Shown piece after piece: positions 1 to 8,124 of a stretch of 64,000 nucleotides of DNA. This DNA comes from Aequorivita antarctica (GTDB lineage Bacteria > Bacteroidota > Bacteroidia > Flavobacteriales > Flavobacteriaceae). Position 1 is the first letter of the stretch, and every line of letters begins with the position of its first letter. Location of the stretch: assembly GCF_007997155.1 (NCBI RefSeq), contig NZ_VORT01000002.1:124001-188000 (forward strand), read 5' to 3'. The translations under genes were made by a program, and so were the position numbers. Below the pieces are notes generated by a model that searched no databases, had not been told where the DNA came from, and saw nothing but the letters and a program-made list of their open reading frames with translations.

Positions 1-88
1 TTTGCTTTCAAATATAATCCAAAAACCTTCCTTTTAAAGGATTTAAGACTGTGGAGTTTTCACGGATTTATGGTTGAAAACAACACGC

Positions 89-670
89 TTAGTCTAGTTT
101 AAAATCCATCAATTTGATATTTCCATAATACAATTCGCCCGAAATTTGGTCTTTGGGCATTGCAAAATAGAGGTTGAATGTTTCCGTTTTAAACTCTCTG
201 GTATTAAAATAAATAGGTTTTATATGTGGTTTTTTATTGGTCCCATAATCTATACAGGTTTCAACATCCTTAAAGCCTTCCATTTGATAATCTTTAAAAG
301 TATCAGTAACCTCCGGATTGTAATGGTAGCCATAGTAAGGGGTTTTGTCGTCGGGTTTTACATCAACCAACTGAATGAAGTCGCCATCAAAAGGTCTTAG
401 TCTAAGATTTTTATCTCTCAACACCACGTATAGATTATTGGGATTGAATGTTTCTTTTTCGTTGGTTAATGATTTTGCTTTTAGCTTAAACTGGATTTTC
501 TTGCTGTCTTCAGGTATTCTTATATAATACCCCTTGAAATGCATTTGGAAGAGCCGAGATCGCTGGTCAACCTTTTTAACTTCGAGCTGAAAGGTGTTAT
601 CTACTTTAGTGGATTGACCGTAGCTTAAAATTGAATTAAAGGTAAATAAAATGGCGATTAAGGTTTTCAT
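89..670 (-). CDS. Secreted protein of unknown function
   Basis: This 193-residue product begins with a signal peptide (about residues 1-18, MKTLIAILFTFNSILSYGQ, cleavage near YGQ-S), so it should leave the cytoplasm. The rest is soluble, rich in charged residues and predicted beta, with no membrane segment, no C-terminal sorting tail and no catalytic motif that I recognise. The ATG directly precedes the signal peptide, which supports the start. It lies 45 bases downstream of the small membrane protein at 716-853 on the same strand. I cannot assign a family; periplasmic or cell-surface location is an inference from the signal peptide. Confidence 0.7.
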   Translation of the reverse strand: MKTLIAILFTFNSILSYGQSTKVDNTFQLEVKKVDQRSRLFQMHFKGYYIRIPEDSKKIQFKLKAKSLTNEKETFNPNNLYVVLRDKNLRLRPFDGDFIQLVDVKPDDKTPYYGYHYNPEVTDTFKDYQMEGFKDVETCIDYGTNKKPHIKPIYFNTREFKTETFNLYFAMPKDQISGELYYGNIKLMDFKLD

Positions 671-715
671 GTGTAATGATTATTGGAAACTAAACTTATA
701 TTTTAAAAGTATTTG

Positions 716-853
716 TTACTCTGTCTGGGATTTATCATTGTCCTTCTCCTTCTCATCTTCTTTTCTTGGAGACAGCTTATACATTAACCAACCAAAACCC
801 GCTACCAAGTGTAGTACAATAACACTTATTACAATAATGGAAAAGGTGCTCAT
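716..853 (-). CDS. Small single-span membrane protein (45 aa)
   Basis: A 45-residue ORF starting MSTFSIIVISVIVLHLVAGF. Residues 5-25 form one hydrophobic helix ending in GWLMYKL, followed by a strongly charged tail (SPRKEDEKEKDNDKSQTE). This inside-out pattern of one helix and a hydrophilic acidic/basic tail is what real small bacterial membrane proteins look like, and codon use matches the neighbours. It sits between the methyltransferase at 875-1486 and the secreted protein at 89-670, all on the minus strand with short gaps, so co-transcription is possible. The function is unknown. The plus-strand ORF covering the same bases has no protein-like features. Confidence 0.6.
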   Translation of the reverse strand: MSTFSIIVISVIVLHLVAGFGWLMYKLSPRKEDEKEKDNDKSQTE

Positions 854-874
854 AGAATTGTGATTTAGGTTTAC

Positions 875-1486
875 TTATTTTTTCTTAAAACTACAAAACA
901 AAAAGTTCTGAAACGTATCAAAAGGCGTTTTATGGTCTTCAGTTAGGCAACTAATTTTTTCGAATGCTTCACTGAATTCTGTTGTTAGTTTTTCTTGGCT
1001 GTATTGTGTTACATCAAGTCCACTACATTTTAAAGGGCCATTTTCTGAAAATGTCCCAATTATCAAGTATCTATTTATAGCATTCTTAACCGTTTGCTTA
1101 TACTTTTCAATTTGTTCTGTGGTTGTTAAAAAATGAAAGGTTGCTCTGTCGTGCCAGACGTCGAAAGTAGTTGTGGGCTTAAAATCTGTAATATCGCTTA
1201 CAATCCAACTTACTTTTTTTGCTTTTTTGCCGAGTCTTTTTTGTGCTTTTTCAAGAGCTTTTGCTGAAATATCCAGCACGGTAATTTTTTCAAAACCTTC
1301 TTCTAGCAAATAATCTACAAGTTTACTATCGCCACCACCAATGTCTATAATTTTGGCGGTTTTTTTTAGTTTAAAGGAATGTATAAATTCAAGCGAGGTT
1401 TTTGGTATTTCTTGAGTCCAACTTACTTGGTCTGGGGTTTTGGTATTGTAAACTGCTTCCCAATGGGTCTTTTTGTCTGTTTGCAT
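875..1486 (-). CDS. Class I SAM-dependent methyltransferase
   Basis: The 203-residue protein has the class I methyltransferase fold: motif I IIDIGGGDS near residues 45-53 (SAM glycine loop), an acidic residue after the second strand (VLDIS, about 70-74), and WIVSDITDF near 94-102 for the adenine-binding segment. A following W-HDRATFHFL stretch matches the motif IV region of Methyltransf_11/25-like enzymes. The N-terminal HWEAVYNTK is common in small-molecule and thiol or metalloid methyltransferases of this group, but the substrate cannot be read from the sequence. It is cytoplasmic. The start ATG is followed at once by the conserved HWE motif. Confidence 0.8.
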   Translation of the reverse strand: MQTDKKTHWEAVYNTKTPDQVSWTQEIPKTSLEFIHSFKLKKTAKIIDIGGGDSKLVDYLLEEGFEKITVLDISAKALEKAQKRLGKKAKKVSWIVSDITDFKPTTTFDVWHDRATFHFLTTTEQIEKYKQTVKNAINRYLIIGTFSENGPLKCSGLDVTQYSQEKLTTEFSEAFEKISCLTEDHKTPFDTFQNFLFCSFKKK

Positions 1487-1510
1487 TTTTTATTGCGTTT
1501 TGTGATTTAA

Positions 1511-1548
1511 AAACCTCTCTTTTCAAGGTTCGTGAAAAGAGAGATTTT
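1511..1548 (-). terminator. Hairpin terminator after the lipoprotein gene
   Basis: CTCTCTTTTCA (1515-1525) pairs with TGAAAAGAGAG (1533-1543), an 11-base perfect stem with a 7-base loop. Read on the minus strand it is followed by a T-run (1513 downward), and it lies 43-80 bases past the stop of the lipoprotein gene that ends at 1591. Confidence 0.6.
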
Positions 1549-1590
1549 ATAAATGTCCCACTGATGGCGAAATTTTAAACTATCGCACTT

Positions 1591-2433
1591 TTATCTTGTG
1601 TATTCAAGGGTGTATTGTGAAGGGTCTCCGTAATACTCTTCGTTTACGTCTGTTGGATAACCTTCAGCGTCATACATATAGACGTATGAGGCTACTGCTA
1701 TAGTGTTTTCTTTGATAGCGGTAATGTTGTTCTTTTGAAAAGGGAAGCTATAGCCCTCCATTCCACTAACATAGATGCCATCAAACTCCCAAAAGAACTC
1801 TATGAAACGCTCAATATAAATGGATCTGAATTGGCCGTAAAACGGGTTTATTTTAGCGTCATAAGTTATGGTAAAGGCAGCTATTGGGTCGCTGTTATTG
1901 TCAAAAGATTCGGCACTCACCATATTTCCAATGTTGTCATACTGAAAGATTGTGTATTGGTTGGCTTCAGTAAATTTGGTGATTAGGCCGTCGCTGTTCA
2001 GCTCCAGTTGTACGGTTGCGTTTGCGTCCCCTTCAATGGTTCCGGTCAGCGTTACTTTGTTTGCGGAGTAGGTTAGGGTAACGTCTTCTGAAGGGCCAAT
2101 ATATTTTGAAAGGCGGCCTTGGGCGTCATAGGTGAAGTTTTGTTCGGAGTTTGAGGGAAATTGTCCTGTTTCTACTTCTTTCCACTTTGTTAGGTAGTTG
2201 CCTGTGTAGGTAAACGTTGACTCATAACCAAAATTTGGATAATTGCCTTTGGCTTTGGTTAAAATGTTTTCTATGTTGTATTCATAATCTATCTTTAGGT
2301 TTTCTGAGACTTTTTCGGTTTTTACGTATTTTCGGGTTTCCAATGGCTCGTCTGAGTTGTCATCGTCAGAGGAACAGGAGATTGATAATATGCTTATTAA
2401 AAGAGCAGTGAGGAGGAATCTGTTGTTTTTCAT
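1591..2433 (-). CDS. Lipoprotein with YD-like repeats
   Basis: Residues 1-20 are a lipoprotein signal with lipobox LSISC followed by SSDDDNSDEP, the usual Bacteroidota pattern with acidic residues that often marks surface-exposed lipoproteins. The 280-residue body contains degenerate YD/RHS-like strands such as FTYDAQGRLSKY, LNSDGLITKF and FQYDNIGNMVSAES, each a short beta-hairpin of the kind seen in DUF4595-type lipoproteins. This suggests a beta-rich extracytoplasmic protein; no enzymatic motif is visible. It is followed by a hairpin terminator at 1511-1548, so it probably forms its own transcript. Confidence 0.75.
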   Translation of the reverse strand: MKNNRFLLTALLISILSISCSSDDDNSDEPLETRKYVKTEKVSENLKIDYEYNIENILTKAKGNYPNFGYESTFTYTGNYLTKWKEVETGQFPSNSEQNFTYDAQGRLSKYIGPSEDVTLTYSANKVTLTGTIEGDANATVQLELNSDGLITKFTEANQYTIFQYDNIGNMVSAESFDNNSDPIAAFTITYDAKINPFYGQFRSIYIERFIEFFWEFDGIYVSGMEGYSFPFQKNNITAIKENTIAVASYVYMYDAEGYPTDVNEEYYGDPSQYTLEYTR

Positions 2434-2573
2434 TTTGATATTTTATATTAATATATTTTGAATGAGTTTAATTTTTTATATATAAACGAAAGTGTTTTTA
2501 TTTAAGTTTGAAAAAAGAGGGAGTTATTCACGCAGTTGTTAACTTAAAAATAAAAATACGGTTTCTTAAATAT

Positions 2574-3347
2574 TTATATCTCGTTTATCGAAAGATATTC
2601 CCACTTAATAACATACAATAGAATGGGGATAAACAATACCATCCATATTGCAAATACATAGTTTCCAGAAAATAGGTTTTTGCCACTTTCTATTTGAATA
2701 ACACTATGGGTTATAAAAAAGAAGGTATTGCCTGCCCAGTGCATACTGCCCGTGAGCCATAGGTTTTTAGTTTTGACGAGAGGTATGATAAAAATAATTC
2801 CCAATAAGAAAAGATAGAGGATTGTATCCGGACCATCTGAAAGCCTATAAATATGGTTTAATAAATAGATACTTGCAGAAAGAATTATTAGCGATGGGAT
2901 TGTAATCTTTTTATTAAAATAAGTGTAAACTACCCCCCGTGTTAGTATGTCCTCAGAAAATGACGAAAATAAAACTCCAAAGGCAAAGGGCAAACTGGCC
3001 GTTATAAGAGTAGATATATTGGGAATATTTACAATGGTTTCAATTCCCAAAGCAATAGAAACTCCAAATGGTACTGCATACAATAACAAGCCGAGAAATA
3101 TACCCACTAATATGTTCCTTAATATTTTCTTTGAAAAAGAAAGTCCCCAACATTTTAAACCTTGTTTATTGTACCATTTTCCAAAAAGCCATGCAGCTAA
3201 AAAAAATAAAGTTTGGAAAACGAAAAAACCCAAAACATTGTTTTGGAATAGTATCATATATTCTGCAAGATGATATAAAAGAAATAGTGATATAAATGTC
3301 AGCGTTACTTTTAAACTGTCCTTGGAGATGTTGGATAGAGTTGCCAT
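2574..3347 (-). CDS. CPBP-family intramembrane protease
   Basis: A polytopic membrane protein with about eight hydrophobic segments. The CPBP (CAAX protease and bacteriocin-processing) signature is present: SFSEDILTRG in place of the usual EExxxR, then LLNHIYRL with the motif 2 His, and GSMHWAGN near the C-terminus with the last His and Asn. These residues form the intramembrane active site in this family. I place the start at the ATG giving MATLSNIS (257 aa). An in-frame ATG 16 codons upstream would add MYFYYYRFIICLKKNS, which looks like translated leader. The substrate is unknown. No bacteriocin or peptide precursor is adjacent. Confidence 0.75.
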   Translation of the reverse strand: MATLSNISKDSLKVTLTFISLFLLYHLAEYMILFQNNVLGFFVFQTLFFLAAWLFGKWYNKQGLKCWGLSFSKKILRNILVGIFLGLLLYAVPFGVSIALGIETIVNIPNISTLITASLPFAFGVLFSSFSEDILTRGVVYTYFNKKITIPSLIILSASIYLLNHIYRLSDGPDTILYLFLLGIIFIIPLVKTKNLWLTGSMHWAGNTFFFITHSVIQIESGKNLFSGNYVFAIWMVLFIPILLYVIKWEYLSINEI

Positions 3348-3479
3348 ACTATTCTTTTTTAAACATATAATGAACCGATAATAATAAAAGTACAAAAGAT
3401 ATCAAATGATTTACTCGAAATGTTTCAGTTTTAAAAAACAATGAATGATGATTACTGAAAAATGAATAATAGCTGACTT

Positions 3480-4790
3480 TTATTCTGGGTTGTTTCGAAA
3501 TTTTTTCTTTGTTTTTTTCAGCTCCTCTTCCTCCATTTGCGCACTAATAAACGGAATGCGCGGCGCCAGAAAATAACCAGTTAAACTCGCGAATAGTATC
3601 GGGATAAAATAGGTGAAACCCGTGAGCGTCGCCAGTAGAATGGTAGTGCTCATAGGTGTTCGAGTAACGCAGGCATTGATGGCAGCCATGCAACTTACAA
3701 TAGTGAGTGATAAACTTATAGACGGAAAGATGCTGTGAATTAACAACCCAAGCGCCGTTCCGCAGAAAAAAAGCGGAATAATAAATCCGCCACGCCATCC
3801 AGATGTTACGGTTATGGCAATGGCAATAATTTTAAAAATTAACACGGCAGCCAGAAATTCCATCGTGAGATCGTCTGTAAGTAGTTCATTTATCTCAAAA
3901 TGGCTGAAATATCTTGTAATTGGAAGATAAAAGGCAATGGTTCCTAATAAAAGGCCACCAATTAGAGTATTGACGTAAATGGGAGTTTTTAGTTTTCCGA
4001 AGAGATTTTTAAAGAATTTGGTGCAGAAAATAAAACACCAACCTACAAAAGTGGCAATTACAGCAAAAAAGACCGCCCAGCCAAAGTCGAAAACAGTAGC
4101 CATTTCGTAAGCGGGCAAATGCCAAGCGGGACCAAGCCCCAAATGTACAATAAGCGCAAAAACAATGTAACTAAAACCGCTCGCAACAAGCGCTGGAATA
4201 ATGGCTTGGTAGTATTCTACAGCGTGTTTATGGTGTAAAATTTCTAAAGCGAAAAGGCTGCCGCCTAGCGGAGCCCCAAACAAAGCAGTAAAACCTGAAG
4301 CCATACCAGCAATACTTAAGGAGCGTAATTCTTCACCTTTTAATCTGAAAATTTTACCCAACCAACTTCCCGTTGAACCAGTAACTTGAACCAATGGAGC
4401 TTCTGGACCTAAACTTCCACCCGAGGCAACACAGAGTAGGGAGGAAAGGATCATTGAAGGATTATTTTTAGGATCCAGTTTTCCTTTGTTGAAGCGAATG
4501 TTGTTAACAATAAGTTGCATTTCGCCAGGATCGCCAATAAAATAGATAATTAAACCTGCCAAAAGACCACAGATTGCCATTACGGGAATTACGAGCCAGC
4601 CTTGATAAGCTCCTAAAACCTCGGTTAGAAACATCAATACCACCCAATAGCTACCAGAAATTATTCCTCCAATCAGACCAAGAATGGCCCAAAGAATGAA
4701 CATTCGGCTAAAAACAAAAGGGTTGAACCGAATGGGACGGTCCAGTATGTCACTGTATTTAACGAGTTTTCTTCTTCTTTGTAGTTTCAT
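3480..4790 (-). CDS. ClC-family chloride channel or H+/Cl- exchanger
   Basis: This 436-residue inner-membrane protein has the ClC layout of about ten or more helices. SGGSLGPEAPLVQ (near 123-135) aligns with the helix F motif GREGP, keeping the gating glutamate (E130). GWRGGFIIPLF near 335-345 corresponds to the helix N GxFxP motif but with Ile where the central Phe usually is. Keeping the gating Glu is compatible with either channel or antiporter. There are no C-terminal CBS domains. It starts 20 bases after the miaE-like gene ends and may be co-transcribed with it. Confidence 0.85.
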   Translation of the reverse strand: MKLQRRRKLVKYSDILDRPIRFNPFVFSRMFILWAILGLIGGIISGSYWVVLMFLTEVLGAYQGWLVIPVMAICGLLAGLIIYFIGDPGEMQLIVNNIRFNKGKLDPKNNPSMILSSLLCVASGGSLGPEAPLVQVTGSTGSWLGKIFRLKGEELRSLSIAGMASGFTALFGAPLGGSLFALEILHHKHAVEYYQAIIPALVASGFSYIVFALIVHLGLGPAWHLPAYEMATVFDFGWAVFFAVIATFVGWCFIFCTKFFKNLFGKLKTPIYVNTLIGGLLLGTIAFYLPITRYFSHFEINELLTDDLTMEFLAAVLIFKIIAIAITVTSGWRGGFIIPLFFCGTALGLLIHSIFPSISLSLTIVSCMAAINACVTRTPMSTTILLATLTGFTYFIPILFASLTGYFLAPRIPFISAQMEEEELKKTKKKFRNNPE

Positions 4791-4810
4791 TTCGAAGAAT
4801 TTAAAAATTT

Positions 4811-5392
4811 TTACCCGTGAATGGATTGATGCTTGCCAAGATCTTTCATTACTTTAGCTTCAAAGGAAAGAAGGTCGTTCCACTTTTGGTCAACCTCTTT
4901 TCTGTCACCGTATTGACGCGCAAAGCCTAGGAACATCGTGTAATGGTTTGCCTCACTAACCATCAGTTTTCGGTAGAATTCGGCTAGTTCTTTGTCTTCC
5001 AGCTCTTCGCTTAAAAGACGGAAACGCTCACAGCTACGGGCTTCAATTAAGGCTGCGTAAAGCAATCTGTGAACTAATTGTGTGGTTCGGCTTCCACCTT
5101 TTGGGAAGAATTGCACAATTTGCATTACATAATCATCTTTTCGGTCGCGCCCTAAAACCCAACCATTTTCAATGATTTTATCATGAACCATTTTAAAATG
5201 ACTGATTTCTTCTTTTACCAACGCAATCATTTCCTCTATAAGATCTGTGTATTCTGGAAAACTAACAATTAAAGAAATTGCTGTTGAAGAAGCTTTTTGC
5301 TCACACCAAGCGTGGTCGGTAAGAATGTCTTCTATGTTTTTTTCAACAATATTTACCCAACGTGGGTCTGTGGGAAGTTTTAAGCCTAACAT
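4811..5392 (-). CDS. miaE: tRNA 2-methylthio-N6-isopentenyladenosine hydroxylase
   Basis: The 193-residue protein matches the MiaE family along its length. It is a ferritin-like four-helix diiron monooxygenase that hydroxylates the isopentenyl group of ms2i6A at tRNA position 37. Iron-ligand type motifs are visible: the first Glu in HAWCEQKA (about 32), KEEISHF near 61-67 giving ExxH, and later EARSCERF plus SEANHYTMF giving further Glu and ExxH pairs. The start MLGLKLPTDPRW is typical. It lies between dnaX (upstream, 78-base gap) and the ClC gene. Confidence 0.85.
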   Translation of the reverse strand: MLGLKLPTDPRWVNIVEKNIEDILTDHAWCEQKASSTAISLIVSFPEYTDLIEEMIALVKEEISHFKMVHDKIIENGWVLGRDRKDDYVMQIVQFFPKGGSRTTQLVHRLLYAALIEARSCERFRLLSEELEDKELAEFYRKLMVSEANHYTMFLGFARQYGDRKEVDQKWNDLLSFEAKVMKDLGKHQSIHG

Positions 5393-5470
5393 ATTAATTA
5401 ACGATTAACGATTAATGATTGTCGATTTTTGATTTGCGATTTTGTTATTCCCCTTTGGGGGTTATGGGGA

Positions 5471-7312
5471 CTAAATATCTAAATCAAATTCCTTTCGCAG
5501 TTTTTCAATCAACGGATTCATTTCCTTCATTTTTTCAAATTTCTCTCGAGTGGTGTAGGCGTATTTTTTTTCTGCGGTTTCATTTACTGTTATGTCTAGG
5601 TCTATGTTGTAATTCTGAAGTTTTTCACGCAGGAACCCCAGCAATTCATACTTTGCACGTTCCACTTCGGTTTTTATAGTTTGATTTGGAAATTCAAGAT
5701 GAATGATGGAACCGTCCAACTTTGGAACGCCCATCGTTAAATGTGAAAGGAGATTGAATTTCCCGTCACTTTCAATGCTGGTAGTGTATTCCGTCCAAGC
5801 TGCCTGCATATCTTCTTCGGAAAAATCGTTGACGGGAAGGTTTTCAGCATCGGGTTGGTTAGCAACCATCTCTTGCTTTATTTCCTGCTTTTTTTGAATG
5901 CTTTTGAGTGAAAGGGCGGAAACTTTTTTTGCGTTTCGTTCCGCAAGAATTTGTGGTCGCTCAATTACTTTTTGAGGCTCGCCATTGTCTTCACTTTCGC
6001 TGGAAAATTTTTGGCTGACAAGTGGTTTATCCGCTTTATTTGTTTCTGAAATAGTATTTTCTGAAGAATTGTTTTCAGTGGAAATAGTTTCGGAAGGTTC
6101 GCTGACTTTGTTTTCTTCAACTTCAATTTCAACTTTTTTCAAAGGCTTCGGTGCAATGCTTCCTGCAGAAGTAATTTTTTCTGAAATAATCTTTTCACTC
6201 TTAAAATAGGAGGGAGGTATTACGAAACGGTCGCTATTGGAGTTTTTTTTTTCGCCCTGAAAAGTCAGAGAAGCAAGCTGCATTAAGCATAGCTCAACCA
6301 AAAGCCGCTGGTTTTGGCTGTTTTTATATTTTAGATCGCAAGTGTTTGCAATGTCGATACCATCAATTAAAAACTGCTGATTTGTTTTCTGTGATTGCTC
6401 AAAATACATGGCTTTAACTTGTTCGCCAACTTCAAGTAAATCTATAGTTTCCTGGTTTTTGCAGACCAGTAAATCACGGAAGTGGGAGGCAAGGCCCATT
6501 ATAAAATGATGCCCGTCAAATCCTTTTGAGAGAATATCGTTATATGTAACTAAAACCTGTGGAATGTTGTTTTCCAAAAGTAAATCTGTAACCTGGAAAT
6601 ACCACGTATAATCCAGTACGTTTAGGTTTTCGGTAACGGCTTCGCGGGTAAGGTTTTTTCCTGCGAAACTAACTACGCGATCAAAAATTGAAAGGGCGTC
6701 ACGCAAGGCTCCATCGGCTTTTTGGGCGATGATGTGTAGTGCGTCGTCTTCGGCTTCTATTCCTTCGGCTTTGGCAACATCTGCCAAGTGTTCTTTTATG
6801 TCACGAACGCCAATTCTTCTGAAATCAAAAATTTGGCAGCGTGAAAGTATGGTGGGTATTATTTTGTGTTTTTCGGTAGTTGCCAATATAAAAATGGCGT
6901 GTTTTGGCGGCTCTTCCAATGTTTTCAAAAAAGCGTTGAAAGCCGCAGAGGATAGCATGTGTACCTCATCAATAATATAAACTTTGTACTGTCCTACTTG
7001 TGGTGGTATCCGAACTTGATCTATCAGATTACGAATATCATCTACCGAATTGTTAGATGCCGCATCGAGTTCAAAAATATTGAAAGCGAAATCTTCGTCT
7101 TCCCTTTCGGTGCCATCTTGGTTTATTTTTTTGGCAAGAATTCGTGCGCAAGTGGTTTTACCTACGCCACGAGGACCCGTAAAAAGCAAAGCTTGCGCTA
7201 GGTGGTTGTTTTCTATGGCGTTTTCCAAAGTATTGGTAATGGCTTGTTGCCCAACAACGTCTTTAAAAACGGCGGGGCGGTACTTTCGGGCTGATACAAT
7301 GAAGTGTTCCAT
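5471..7312 (-). CDS. dnaX: DNA polymerase III tau (and probably gamma) subunit
   Basis: DnaX is the ATPase of the replication clamp loader. Visible are Walker A GPRGVGKTT (46-54), Walker B IIDEVH (113-118), the SRC motif (157-159, sensing the neighbouring ATP site) and domain III ending with LLVELCLMQLASL near 350. The zinc-binding cysteines that most bacterial DnaX proteins carry after Walker A are missing; the segment KINQDGTEREDEDF stands there instead, as is usual in flavobacteria. Residues about 355-500 are a low-complexity linker rich in Ser, Glu and Lys, followed by a C-terminal domain V-like part for polymerase alpha contact. An A10 run at 6243-6252 lies exactly where domain III ends (see the separate entry). 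The gene is 613 codons, close to the normal tau length. Confidence 0.95.
   Translation of the reverse strand: MEHFIVSARKYRPAVFKDVVGQQAITNTLENAIENNHLAQALLFTGPRGVGKTTCARILAKKINQDGTEREDEDFAFNIFELDAASNNSVDDIRNLIDQVRIPPQVGQYKVYIIDEVHMLSSAAFNAFLKTLEEPPKHAIFILATTEKHKIIPTILSRCQIFDFRRIGVRDIKEHLADVAKAEGIEAEDDALHIIAQKADGALRDALSIFDRVVSFAGKNLTREAVTENLNVLDYTWYFQVTDLLLENNIPQVLVTYNDILSKGFDGHHFIMGLASHFRDLLVCKNQETIDLLEVGEQVKAMYFEQSQKTNQQFLIDGIDIANTCDLKYKNSQNQRLLVELCLMQLASLTFQGEKKNSNSDRFVIPPSYFKSEKIISEKITSAGSIAPKPLKKVEIEVEENKVSEPSETISTENNSSENTISETNKADKPLVSQKFSSESEDNGEPQKVIERPQILAERNAKKVSALSLKSIQKKQEIKQEMVANQPDAENLPVNDFSEEDMQAAWTEYTTSIESDGKFNLLSHLTMGVPKLDGSIIHLEFPNQTIKTEVERAKYELLGFLREKLQNYNIDLDITVNETAEKKYAYTTREKFEKMKEMNPLIEKLRKEFDLDI
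6243..6252 (-). other. A10 slippage-prone tract inside dnaX
   Basis: On the coding strand ten consecutive A residues span codons for E354-K355-K356-N357. One extra A would give the readthrough EKKKLQ then TAG (359 residues). One lost A would give EKKTPIATVS then TAA (363 residues). Both products would contain domains I-III only, which is the gamma form of DnaX. The tract sits at the domain III/IV boundary. Confidence 0.6.
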
Positions 7313-7394
7313 AGTGCGGAAACAAATATAAAGATGTACAACGGGTTTTAAAAAAATAGACGTCCGTATTTTCCCATATTTATTAACATTGGAG

Positions 7395-7402
7395 TACTTT
7401 TG
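7395..7402 (+). promoter_or_regulatory. Promoter -7 element of the RNase P RNA gene
   Basis: TACTTTTG is a perfect match to the Bacteroidota -7 consensus TAnnTTTG. It ends four bases before the first paired base of the RNase P RNA, which fits a start of transcription at about 7406-7409. I do not see a clear -33 TTTG at the expected distance. Confidence 0.6.
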
Positions 7403-7405
7403 TGC

Positions 7406-7724
7406 AGCAGGCCGCCTTATCGTCCCGAACTTGCTTCGGGGAGGAAAGTCCGGACACCATAGGGAAGCATAGCGGCTAACGGCCGTCGTCCTCCTTCGCT
7501 GAAGCTACGGAGGATAGGACAAGTGCAGCAGAAAGTATGTACAGGTAATGCTGTAGTGAAACCAGGTAAACTCTATGCGGTGAAATGCCACGTAAACCTG
7601 TGCTTGAGGGTTCCCGCCCGATGCAGGAGGGTAGGCAGATTGAGCGTTTTGGTAACGAAACGCCTAGATAAATGATAAGGATTCGTCTTTTTGATGGATA
7701 CAGAACCCGGCTTATAGGCCTGCT
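7406..7724 (+). ncRNA. rnpB: RNase P RNA (bacterial type A)
   Basis: The catalytic RNA that matures tRNA 5' ends. AGCAGGCC (7406-7413) and GGCCTGCT (7717-7724) form helix P1. The conserved core follows: GGAGGAAAGTCCGGACACC near 7440-7458, GTGAAACCAGGTAAACTC in the middle, GGGTTCCCGCCCGATG near 7609-7624, and ACAGAACCCGGCTTATA near 7700-7716. The P1 3' strand is followed by eight T residues, which should end transcription. Bases 7712-7724 also encode the last codons of the convergent minus-strand gene, an unusual shared use of P1. Confidence 0.95.
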
Positions 7725-8113
7725 TTTTTTTCTTCTTCTTCGGCTATTAACTTAGCGATCCACTGTTGTGCTTCCTCCAAACTTCTAAAAACACCAAAGG
7801 GCCAATTGTAGAAAGTTTTTTCGAAGTTTGCATTTTTGATACAATTTTCCGTGTAACAGACTATGGCAATACCAACCATTTTTGGATATCGTGTATTGTA
7901 GAGTTCAGGATTTAGATTTATGGCGTATTGCTTTATGCGATTGTCAATATATCCAAAATTTCCTTCGGAATAATATTCCGCAAAAACCTCGTGAAGAGCT
8001 GCAATGTGTTCTAATTCAATTAAAACGCCTTCTTCCACTGTTCCCACTACACAATGTTTTGATAGGTCCATGTGAACGAAACCTAAATCGATAGTTTTGT
8101 TTGTAAACGACAA
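7712..8113 (-). CDS. Hypothetical protein, possibly SpoIIAA/STAS-like
   Basis: A 133-residue soluble protein with no signal peptide. The alternation of beta and alpha segments (HCVVGTVEEGVLIELEHIAALHEVF, then PKMVGIAIVCYTEN, then WPFGVFRSLEEAQQWI) resembles the SpoIIAA-like/STAS fold found in many flavobacterial proteins of this length, but this is a fold guess. It is the last gene of a minus-strand run with rsmD (11-base gap). Its final codons, encoding KKAGL and the stop, overlap the 3' strand of RNase P helix P1, so the C-terminal sequence may be shaped by RNA pairing. Confidence 0.65.
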   Translation of the reverse strand: MSFTNKTIDLGFVHMDLSKHCVVGTVEEGVLIELEHIAALHEVFAEYYSEGNFGYIDNRIKQYAINLNPELYNTRYPKMVGIAIVCYTENCIKNANFEKTFYNWPFGVFRSLEEAQQWIAKLIAEEEEKKAGL

Positions 8114-8124
8114 GATATTTTAAT

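Noticed and set aside
5396-5430. Short AACGATT-type tandem repeats
   Set aside because: Only about three imperfect units between dnaX and miaE; no spacer or CRISPR pattern and common in AT-rich intergenic DNA.
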